A stretch of DNA of 64,000 nucleotides from Ancistrus triradiatus (Eukaryota; Chordata; Actinopteri; Siluriformes; Loricariidae), in the NCBI GenBank assembly GCA_025084515.1, contig JAJAGP010000550.1:62001-126000 (forward strand), written 5' to 3'. The translations under genes were made by a program, and so were the position numbers. The notes beneath the pieces are model-generated. The model had not been told where the DNA came from. It did no database searches and saw only the letters and a list, made by a program, of their open reading frames with translations. Of this stretch, positions 35,801-47,800 are shown piece after piece (position 1 is the stretch's first letter; every line of letters begins with the position of its first letter).

Positions 35801-38800
35801 GAAAGAGAGTTGTTGATGCTCATCAGGCTGGAAAAGGTTACAAAACCATCTCTAAAGAGTTTGGACTCCACCAATTCACAGTCAGACAGATTGTGTACAA
35901 ATGGAAGAAATTCAAGACCATTGTTACCCCTCCCCAGGAGTGGTCGACCAACAAAGATCACTCAAGAGCAAGGTGTGTAATAGTTTTGCGAGGTCCCAAA
36001 GGACCCCAGTGTAACTTCTAAGCAACTGAAGGTCTCTCTCATATTGGCTAATGTTAATGTTCATGAGTCCACCATCAGAAGAACACTGAACAACAATGGT
36101 GTGCATGGCAGGGCTGCAAGGAGAAAGCCGCTGCTCTCCGAAAAAAACATTGCTGCTCATCTGCAGTTTGCTAAAGATCACGTGGACGAGCCAGAAGGCT
36201 ACTGGAAGAACATTTTGTGGACGGATGAGACCAAAATAGAACTTTCTGGTTTAAAAGAAAAGCGTTCTGTTTGGAGAAAGGAAAACGCTGCATTCCAGCA
36301 TAAGGTTTCTTCCTTATAACACTTAGGGAGTTTTTCCTTGCCACTGTTGCCCTAGCCTTGCTCAATTTGGGTTTGGCCTTAGACAATAGAACATAATATA
36401 AAATTGCTTTGAGATGATGCTTCATTGTAAAAAGTGCCATCGAAATAAATCTGACTTGACCCAAAATGTTTCGTCCGATGTGTATAGTTTTGAGGCGAAA
36501 AATCATTGTGCTGTGTTCGGTGTGTCATGGCCTTTATTCACAGATATATAGGGAGTACAGAAAATGAGAGCTGGGTCAGTTTTTTGAGAACATTACTGGC
36601 TTGGTTACAGAATGGCAATGAGGAAGGTGCAGGACGGATGAACCAAAATGAAATAACAGACATTTTGGTGTTTGTGAGTTCGCAGGATGTCCGAGACGTC
36701 TCCACATGAAAGTGGTCATTAGGAGAGCGTCATCAGCAGTAATGGCAAATGTTGAAGCGACTGTTCCTTGCTCTGCTCGAACATGTGATGTGGGAGCACA
36801 TTTCCAGCCTGGGCATAGCGGGAGCATGTGGGCAGGATGAAAAAGAGAAGGATTCTTCAAGCTCGTGAAGCACCAGAGTCCGTCTCTGATGTTTTTCATG
36901 GGACTGGACTGCATGTTTCATGTAATCAGAGCCTCCTGAGGCCATGGCTTTTTGCTTTGTCTCTGTTTATCTCTTTAAATGAGAGCTCTATATGTTCACA
37001 TCTGTTATTTACTTAAACACAACGTAAAAATGTTTATAAACCGTCTGGAAATCCTCTCTCCCTCTCTCTCGCACACACCTGATTTAAAACAAAATCAAGC
37101 CTGGGTATGAAGATTAAAGACTTTCACACGCAGCGGGGGTTTTAAAAGATACAGTTTGCGGCGTGAAATTTCGTTCACGCGCCCGCTCAGCCGCCACTCG
37201 AGAGCTTTTACCGTCACACATTATGGTCCAAATTGCTTCAGTTACAGTCATTCACGTACTCCGCAGATAAGCCCTGCTTTAATTCCCTTCCTGTAAGGCT
37301 TTGCACTTTCTGCAGCACTTGTTCCATGGTAAATAAGGTTACAGCTCATTATATCGGCCCTCTCTGTGCACGACTGCTGCTGCTGCCCTGATTATGGCTT
37401 TCAACCCAACCTCAGCACCGTACAGTCTTTTACTCCTTCAGGGCTGCATTCAGAGACAGGACCTGAATGATAACGATGGGTCACTAGATACACGGGGAAA
37501 GGGATTTGTATGCAGGCTTGCTCTACACGGTGTGTGTATGTTATCTGACAGGGCTACTGAGATTATAGAAATGACCTGCGTTAACCCCCGAAACTGCCAC
37601 GGAGGCACAGTAGAGCTGAGTTATGAGTTTATTTAATGGCTTCTTTGAGAAAGGAACAAACTATTAAAGAAGATTACATTTAACCCTTTAAAGAATACAC
37701 TAAACTACCCTATCTGGACAGGTTTTAATGCACATCAGGTTCTGGGGTCTCTTCATTTTTCAGATTGGTGATAACATTGTTTTTTCCTTTTTATGTAATA
37801 ATTAAATAATGAAACTCTCTATCAGTCTCCCGGTGCTGCATATGGGACTGTGGTAGCCTAGCGGTTAAGGTATGGGCTATGGACCAAAGGGTCCAGGGTT
37901 CAAATCCCACCTCTGCCAAGCTGCCACTGTTGGGTCCTTGAGCAAGGCCCTTAACCCACAACTGCTTGGATTGTAAGTCGCTCTGGATAAGGGCGTCTGC
38001 TAAATGCTGTAAATGTAAATGTAAAATGTAAATTTTATTCCATTATATGTTGCCAGATCCTGCATGGAAAACAAGCTACCGGGTCTATGGAAACAAGCCC
38101 AAAAGAAGCAAAGTCTCTTGGAATAAGCAGATCTGGCAACCGTGTTTGATTCTGCTAGCCGCTTGCAGGACAGCTCTACACTCTAGCGTGTTACGTTTAC
38201 GTGCATGTGCAGACTGAGAAAAGTCAGTAAGGGTTTACATGCGCTGAGAAATCCAATTAGAGTTAAAATCCAGCTCTTTATCAAATTTCTTAAGCTTTAT
38301 AAGCCATGGTGTGCTGTTTACCAACCACCTGCATAATCCGAGAACTGCAGAAAATCTGACAGGTTTTACAAAGGTGTACAAGGGTTCTGGGGTCATTTCA
38401 TTTTCCAGATTCCCCTGAGAATATTACAGACACACTCATCTCCTGTTGTTGCAAAACACGCGAGATTGGCGTCTGGTGGAAACACAATCTTGGGCAATAC
38501 CCTAAAAAAGCACCACAAAGACTACGCTGAAAGTCAGATAACCCGGACTCGAACACAACTAACCTCTTTAACCAGCATCGCAAAAGTCATGTGTTCGAGA
38601 TGCACAGACCGGATGCAGCGCACTACAGCGGCACAAACAGCACAGTGCTTTTACTCATTTTAATTCACAACTGAGTTCATGTTTGTAGTCTACAGAATCC
38701 AGTTCGTTTGTAACCTAAACACAGCTCAGCGGCTCGTGGGTTTGTTTATAATGAGACTCCTACCCCCAGGACATGGATGGGATAAGTGTACACAGTGCAT

Positions 38801-41800
38801 AAACTGCAGATAATCAGGGGCCGGATTCACAAAAGTTTCCTAAGAAAGAAAATCTTCTTAAATGTGTTTTTTCTCGACTTCATTCTTAGGAAAAATGTAA
38901 CAAAATTTGTTATTCTTCAAATAACTTCTTAAGTATTACCTTACTTTTTTTCTTAACTCTCTCCTTAAGAACAAGAATGAGTGGAATTCTTAAATGTTTT
39001 CTCAACATTACGATAACCTCACACTTACCTTAGGCTGTAAGAGTGGAAGGTAAACATCGAAATATAAAACTTTAAACAATTCCGTTAATGGAAATAATGT
39101 AATAATTAAATAATGAAACTCTCTATTAGCCTCCCCAAAAGTGTTTAGTAGCAGTTTTGCCGGTGCTGCATTTTATTCCATTATATGTTGCCAGATCCTG
39201 CATGGAAAACAAGCTACCGGGTCTATGGAAACAAGCCCAAAAGAAGCAAAGTCTCTTAGAATAAGCAGACCTGGCAACCGTGTTTGATTCTGCTAACCGC
39301 TTTCAGGACAGCTCTACACTCTAGCGGGTTACGTTTACGTGCATGTGCAGACTGAGAAAGTCAGAGTAAGGGTTTACATGCGCTGAGAAAAACGTTTACT
39401 GAGTTAAATCCAGCTCTCTTCATCGAATTTCTTAATTTGCTTTATAAGCCATGGTGTGCTGTTTACTAAACCACCTGAATAATCCGAGAACTGCAGAAAA
39501 TCTGATCGTCAATAATCCGATCAATGAGTTTACATGCGCTTGAGTAATCAGATAATGGGGTTAAAAAAAATCCAGCTCTCTTTATGGGATTTCTTAATTA
39601 AATTTCACTGATTTAATTTAAATACTGAGAGAACTGCAGAAATCGCACTATGATCGGATCATTAAGTGGATGTAAACGCATTCCATGTTACACCTCGGCT
39701 CTACTTACTTGCAGCTCTGGCAAACTTCAGTTTCTCTAGTTTCATGGGGGAGAAAGCAAAACTTGTATTACTGAGAAGCAGCAGGGTTAAAGATTACCGA
39801 GTGCCTTAAGTCTCTGCTAAATCCAAGTCTCCTCACTATCGGTCTATAACAAAATGCAGTGCTCTTCTTACCTTTAAAGAAGACGAACTTGCCCTCGCTG
39901 TTCTCGTAGACTGCGTCTATCTTTGGTGGCAACCCCCTCCAGAACACGTTGATCAGCATGGGATACCCGGGCATGACCGCGTTGTCTCGAACCCTCCAAA
40001 ACCAGTGATCCTGAAAGAGAGACAGGAACGGAGTAGAGCTTTGCAGTCCTGATAAAAGTCTCTGTTTCTGACATTCATTAAAGGCATGCTGCAGAACTAC
40101 ACCTCCCATGAGGCTTTGATTCGCAGTGCTCCTCAGTGAGGCCCCAGACCACCTCATTAACAGTCCAGAATGCCACGCAGAGCCACGGAAGTGTAAATTC
40201 TCCCAGTGGTCGCCACCCTGCGGAGTTTCGTCGTGTCCGACCTCATCCGAGCAGAGCCGCTGGCTTAATTAAGCGGCTGGCACATGTGCCTCTTATTATC
40301 GCTTCCATTATGGGAGGGAAGCTGCCAGTTAGCGGCCATCCCTCCTGATAAACACATCGCTATACGAGACCGTGGACATTATTTGAACTTGGGCTGCTGT
40401 GTTCCTCCCTGCTCATTATGGGTTTTTGCGATGCGGCGGCTTTAGATGATGCTGCTGGCGTACGGTGAGTGGGTCAGATCGTGTCCAAGCTACCCGCTGC
40501 CAAACATGTCATGCTCTATATACTAAGAGTGTGATGATACAAACCTCGTAATATGCTACTGCCAACTTGAACCGTGTTTTCGATACAAATTTAAAACAGA
40601 TACAGCAGCATTATTTGAAAGCGAGTACAGCAGACCTCCCACGATCCAAATTCCTGCGATAACGCTATCCAAACCACTAACTCGCTACAACATACAGCAA
40701 AACTTAAGTAGATGGAGCTCTGAATGGCTTCCGGCAGCTACCTGCACCCACCACTTCCCTTCGCTCTGTGAGTAACCTACTACAAATAAGCGTCCAACGA
40801 CAATCCGATCGATGTACGTTCACGTAATGTCTTAAAAATGGACCAATAAGCTCCAAAAGTGACAGGTCATCGGTTCAGCGGCACCAATTTGGCAGTCACT
40901 GTACTGACTATCTGCATTCCGATCAATCTTTGGTGATTGAAAGAATATGGCTGTGGGTTCAAGGGGCATAACGAGGATCCTGTGCAGGGTTTCCGGACTT
41001 ATAATGCAGTACAGATTGAGAAGTTTGTCAATCCAGGATAGCCTCTGAGAAGAACCACTGCTTCTTCAGATCAAGAGGAGTAAGATGAGATGGTCTGGGT
41101 ATCCCAAACGGACGCCGGTCAGCTCCCGTTAGTCGTTTCAGGGACGTCCCTGTGGAGGGATAGCCCAAGGCAGACCCAAGAACCCACTAAAGGGATTACA
41201 TCGGCTTGGGTAGGTTTAGAGTTCCCTCAGGAGGAGCTGGAATCTCTGGCAGGGGATTGAGTAGTCTAGGCTGGCCTTCTCAGCCTGACCCCCGTGAGGA
41301 AAAGCAGAAAGAAATCAAGACTGAGGCACACTCGATGGTGCATAGAGTCTTGCCTGGAGATGTTCCCATATTTCAGAATGATGATTTGATGGACACCATG
41401 ACAAGGCCTTTCCAGGGTTTCTCCAAGAACCAGTTTTAAACACTGGGAAAATACAGCTCTGAAGCAGATCTCCAGCAAATGTATATCCCAACGAGAAATT
41501 TCAATGAGGAATGGTCCAACATCTCACCACACAGCGTTCAGCATTCGTACGACGACATTTACATTTACAGCATTTAGCAGACACTCTTATCCAGAGAAAC
41601 TTACAATTGATACAGTCTTACACTCCAAGCAATTGAGGGTGTAAGACTCAAAAGACCCAACAATGGCAGCTTGGCAGAGGTGGGATTTGAACCCTGGACC
41701 TTCTGGTCCATAGTCCAGTACCTTAACCACTACCGAAGCTGCTCTGCTTTATTAGGACCAGATTATCACACACCCTATATACATATGATCCACTTTCTCG

Positions 41801-44800
41801 TTCATCACACTTACTTTTCATGTCACTTTTATAACTGACTGGGAAACTAGCGCTCCAGAACGCGGGATGTGTGCGACAGTAGGCTTGTTTCTCCTGGCTA
41901 ATCAAACTTTCAGATAGCAAAACGAAACAGCTTCCGAGCCAAACCAAATATCATGGTTTATACCCCAGTTCCTGGGGTTGTTTTTACATCAGCCATCGGA
42001 CGTCCTATTGAAATAGCCTCCAGTGTTTTGTCCTACGTTCATGGCTCTATTTTTAGGAACGTCCTGGAGTGCAGTTGAATTTGTTGAGAGGTCAGTTGCA
42101 AGAAAATGGTGGTTTATTCAGCTAAGAGGGGGAGAGTCTCAAAAGTCTTGAGCAAATAGCATCAGAGGAACAGAGGGTATAACTTTATATATCGGATCCG
42201 CTGGTGTTTTATCTGCTGGTCTCGTCTCCCTATTTAAACAGCTCCGAGTGTTTTACTTAGCCGAGGTTAGACATTTTAACTGCTGATAAAATATTCAGAT
42301 TAATCGTAATATAAATTTACACTTACGTATAGCCTACAGTAGAATAAGTCTTAGTGAAGACCTGGGTTGGTACTATTCCACACTGCAGGGTGACTTCCTG
42401 CTGGACTGATTACAAAGAATTGAACGAGTGCTCAGCACTTAATGGCCAAAACTCTCTGCGCCAACTTTCTTTTGAAAACGTCCCCAACATTGTTCGGGAA
42501 GGTCTTTAGGGCGGCCCTAAATCGCCCTTCTGTTAGTTGAGTGGAAAAAAATGGCTCCTTAAAACACGAACAACTGCAAAAGTGCACGTAATAAAGCCAG
42601 CAATTAACCCGCCATGCGCTTTATTTATTAGCTTTTCTTCTCATGTCTTTCGTTCAGCATTTTCTTGGGAGGCTTGGACCTGCTGCTCTGAGGGAAAATG
42701 CTATTTAAGGTGTGCTTCATCATCAAGTCTTTCACTATCCTTAAGACACAGGGTGTGAGCCAAGATTCGCAGGAAGGACACCGAGCTGGAGAAGCCATTA
42801 GGGTTCAGATATATGTCGCACCCTTCAATCAGAACAGATTTCTGGCTCACGGTGCAGAATGCAGTACTGTAAGACACTGGGATACAATGTACACTGCAGA
42901 ACACTCATAGAAGCACTGCTACATGACTGGGGTGACCCCATGAATTGGCTGTTTTGGTTTCATTTAGACACTAGGATGCAAGTGAGATATACTATATGGA
43001 CAAAAGTATTGGGACGCCTACATGTCATACTTACAGGAGCTTTTATGACATCCCAATCTAAATCCGTAGGCGTTAATACAGAGTTGGTCCCCCTTTTGCA
43101 GCTAGAACAGCTTCCAGTCTTCTGGGAATGCTTTCTACAAGATTTTGTATCTGTGGGAATTTTGTCCAATCATCCAGAAGAGCATTTGTGATTTCAGACT
43201 GGCTTAGTCACTTTTCTAGATCGTCCCAAAGGTGTTTGACGGGGTTGAGGTCAGGGCTCTGTGCGGGCCAGTCAAATTCTTCTACACCAAACCAAACTCA
43301 TCCAACCATGCCTATATGGAGCTTGGTTTGTGCACAGAAAAGGGCCTTACCCAAACTTTTCCCACAACGTTGCAACCAAACAATTGTCCAAAATTCTGAA
43401 GCCTTAAGATTTCCCTCCACTACAACTAAGAGACTTAAGGCAACCCCTGAAAAACAACCCCACAGTGTTATCCCTCCTCCATCAAACATTATGGTCGCTC
43501 CACCTAGGATCGAACCCAGAACTGTCTTGCTTCCCACCGAGCCACCAGTGGGACTCAATAAAACATCTGAATTCAGTGATTAAGAGGTGTGTCTCAACAC
43601 TTTTGTCCATATAATGTATAAAAAATAAGAATACTAATTTCTCAGTCCTCAATCAAGCTCTATTACCACTAAAAATGACATCTCTTGTCTAAAATGTCCT
43701 TTGATTTGGCTCTCTGCAGCTCTACTTGTGCCAAGAATGATCATGAAGAAGATAGTGTGTGTTCATACTAATATGATGATGTACATTTATGTCATTTAGC
43801 CTTACAATTGATACATTCCAATTACAATCCAAGCATCCTTGCTTAAGGACACAGCAGCTTGGTGGGATTTGAACCCTGGACCTTCTGGTCCACAGTCCAG
43901 TACCTTAACTGCTAGGCCACCTGAGTACAGCTCATAGTGTCCTGTTAGAGCTTTCATTCACAAGCTCCTGGAGCCCATTCCTACTACATCAAGAGTCAAC
44001 ATTTGATTCTTTAGACCTTCTTAAATATTGGGACATTTCAAATTCTGACTCATCTCTAGTGTGTATAAATAAAAGATTGTTCTGGTTGCTTAAAACATAA
44101 ACAAATCGAAGAGCAGATAATGCTTCCATGCCGTCCAAACCGCAGGACGATTAAACAGTTGATTCGAGGGAAAATCAGGATCAGTGAAAAATCAATAACG
44201 CACAAATCTGCTCTCGGACTCAGACCAAGAACTGGATTGTAAACTACAAAATGAACTCTTAACTCTCCTGCTGGCACGCAGAGTGTACACAAAGCTCAGC
44301 GGCGGTGTGGTCCTCTGGTGCAGCTGTTCCAGAGCAGGTACCTCCCAGCCCCCCAGAGTCCCAAAAGCACGCTGATTGATTTCAGTTGTTCAGCATTTTC
44401 TCTCCAATGACACGACAGTGTAATTGAAAACAGATCAAACTGTGAAATCAGATCCTCTTTTCCTCTTTTTCCCCCCTCTGCAGAAAGACAAAACGTACTG
44501 CCTGCCTCACTCAGAGCAGCGAGACAGGCCGTGATGAGGACGCATCCAGCTGGCAGTCAGTAATCAGGTGCCCACTGTAACAACGCTAACCTTTTTACAG
44601 AGAGAAAATTGCCTTTTCCAGAGACACAATACAAATCACTTCATTATTCCACTTTCTAGCACAACCTGGCTGTAAAGGTACAGCTGGCTTTGTACTCTGC
44701 GCCACTATTTCAGAGCTGGTTGAGGATCCACGTCCACTACTAAGAATGAGGCTGGACACACAGAAATCTGTGTTGTATAGACATAAGGATCAGAGACTGA

Positions 44801-47800
44801 GCTGAGCGTGTGATCCGGTGTTTCGAATCCATAATCAGTGCTGCTGGCAGTGCAGTAATGTAATTACTTTTTCATTTCACAAAGTACTGTAACATATTAC
44901 ATTACTGGAATCGCATTAGTTATTTGATTACAATTCACTTATTTAGCGAACTCTTACAAACTGAGTCCGGATAAAAAATTAGGTGGTAGTAACTTCAGGC
45001 TCCTGCAGATGGCGTTAAACACCTGAGAGGTGTACGATGGGATTCATAGATAGAGAAGAGGTGGCTACAGTTCAGTGAATGTCTTATGTAAAAAAAATGG
45101 GTTTCAAGCCGATGATGTTAAGAATTGGCAAAAAAAAGTAGTGATTGCATTCGGGCGTGACCAAAGGTCGTAGCGCGAAGGGAGCGCGAAGGAAGTAGCT
45201 ACATTTGCAGAAGTAGAGAAGCGTACGGGCATACAGGTCTACCAGCAGTGCCACAAATCCAAGTCTGCTGGAAATTCTCGTCAGGACTGCGTCCAATGGA
45301 CAGGGCATGTCTCTGGAATTGCGAATAAAAATCACTTCGCTTCCAGACAAAAAATTGCTTCCAGAAAACAACGAAGGACCTTGAACATGCAAGGTGGCTA
45401 ATCGTTTTGTCCGGCTTATTTCACTGATAATGAAAAATCAACAGCAAGTTTATACTAAGCGATCAAACAGAGCAAACTACACGAGGTCAAACCCCAAACG
45501 GCAAAAGTAAGCCGATTCAAACAGCGAGTTCCAACAGCCAATTCAAATAGCGAGAAAAGCAAATTCCAAAGAGGTGCCTGTTAGGTTAATTGGAGTTTCC
45601 AAAGTGCCCTTGGTGTGTGACTGTATTTTGCACATCGGTGCCCTGTCTAGGGTTGTTCCTGCCTTACACCCTGTGCTGCCGGCTAGGCACCGGATTTCCT
45701 GCGACCCTGACCAAGATTAAGCAGATAGGACAGACACTTTCGATGTATTCTTTATTTTAAGCAGAGGAGTCTTTTGTATTTCTGTACAAATACTTTCGTG
45801 TTCCATTTGCATCGTTGATCTACCTCACCTTGCAAATATATGGTTGTTGTAACACAAATTTCACTGAGGATAAATAAAGCCCTACCGTCCTACCCATCAA
45901 AAAAACAATCAAATACATGTGCTCAAAAATCTGATTACCGAGATACTGGCGACTTCTTAATCTGATTTCTAGGCCTTAATCTGATCTGAGAAATCAGACT
46001 ATGCTGTTTACATGACCACTTGAGTAACTGCAGATCATGACTGGACTGACTGATGAGTGCATGCAATAAGGTCTCACTGGACTTAGTGGTATGAAAAAGT
46101 TTGGGCACCCCTGATAATTTTCATGATTTTAGTTTATAAATCAATGGTTGTTCAGATCAGCAACTTGAGTTAAATATATCATATAGCAGATGAACACAGT
46201 GATATTTGAGAAGTGAAATGACGTTTATAGATTTACAGAAAGTGTGCAGTAATTATTCAAAGAAAAATTAGGCAGGTGCATAAATTTGGGCACCCCCCAA
46301 CAGAAAAATTACATCAATGTTTAGTAGATCCTCCTTTTTTAGAAATAACAGTTGACTAAACACTTCCTACAGCTTCCAGTCCTGGATTCTGGTTGAAGGT
46401 GCGTTTGGACCATTCTTCTTTAGAAACATCTCCAGTTCAGTCAGGTTGTTTGATGGTTTTCCGAGCATGGACAGCCCACATTTTCAGTTAATATCATGTC
46501 TGGGAACTGAGATGGCCATCATTCCAGAACATTGTGAGTACTGGTTCCTCTGCATGAATGCCTTAGTAGATTTTGAGCAGGGTTTGGGGGTCGTTAGCCT
46601 CGATGCAACTTTGTCACTGATTCTTGAACATTGTTCTCAAGAATCTGGAGATATTAACTGGAATCCATGCGACCCTTCAACTTTAACACAAGATTCCTAG
46701 TAACCTGCACTGGCCACCACAGTCCCACAGCATGATGGAAACCGCCACCAAATTTTACTGTGGGTTAGCAAAGTGTTTGTCTTGGGATTGCTGATGTTCT
46801 TTTCCGCTCCTTGTTATGCATAAATAACTCAGTTTTAGTTTTCATCAGTACACAGCACTTTATTCCAAAAATGAAGCTGGATTGTCCCAATGTGCTGTGA
46901 TCTAGCCACACACCTCAAGTGACTCTGTTTGTGGCGTGGTCTGCAGAAAAGGCTCTTCTGCATTACTCTCCCATTACAGCCTCTCCTTGTGCAAAGTGAG
47001 CTGTATAGTTGAACGATATGAACAGTGACACCATCTGCAGCAGATGAGGGTTGTAGGTCTTTGGAGGTGGTCTGTGGACTTGACATATGACTGTTCTCAC
47101 CATCCTTCGCCTCTGCCTATCTGAGATTTTTCTTGGTCTGCCCCACTTCGGGAGTTCCTTAAACTAGTAAACTGTGCCTGTGGTCTTCCATTGCCATCAC
47201 TATGTTCCTCCACAGTGGAAACTGACAGCTGAAATCTCTGAGAGAGCTTTTCCCTTTCCCTGAACCATGATGTTGAACAACCTTTGTTTCAGGCCATTTG
47301 AGAGTTGTTTGAGGCTCCCATGTTGCCAACTCTTCAGAGAAGATGCAAAGAGGAGAAAAACTTCCAATTGGCCACCTTAACACTCTTTCTCATAGTTGGA
47401 TTCACTTTGTGTATGTAGATCAAGGGTCAATGAGTCGCCCTACAAAACTAAGTTTTGTGTTCCAATAATTAGTGCTAAAGGTATTCAAATGACAAGGGTG
47501 CTGCCCAAAATTTATGCACCTGCCCTAATTTTATTTGAATAATTACTTGGCACACTTCTGTGTAAAACTTATAAACTTAATTTCACTTCTCAAATATCAT
47601 GGTGTTCATCTGCTATATGATATACTTACCTGAAATTGCCGAGCTGGACAACCAATGATTTATAAAGAAAAATCATGAAAATTATCAGGGGTGCCCAAAC
47701 TTTTTCATACCACTGTAAGGTTAAGTCTCGAAGTTTAATACGTATCTTGGTGACTTTTCCTTCGCCATTGTCACTTCTGGCAACGTCTATTAAAAAAAAC

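Larger units (their letters stand above)
33046..39871. other. mmp16 intron 7 (6.8 kb)
   Basis: Contains a Tc1-like fragment (33640-33940), a shared repeat (34852-35090), LINE RT debris (35220-35460), Tc1 35505-36302 fused to repeat B, a unique CG-rich block (37130-37370) and a duplicated segment (37797-39505). No extra exon seen. Confidence 0.85.

Noticed and set aside
37843..37930. Possible tRNA gene with A and B boxes
   Set aside because: The sequence continues into the SINE core and tail and occurs in many copies; it is a SINE head, not a tRNA gene.
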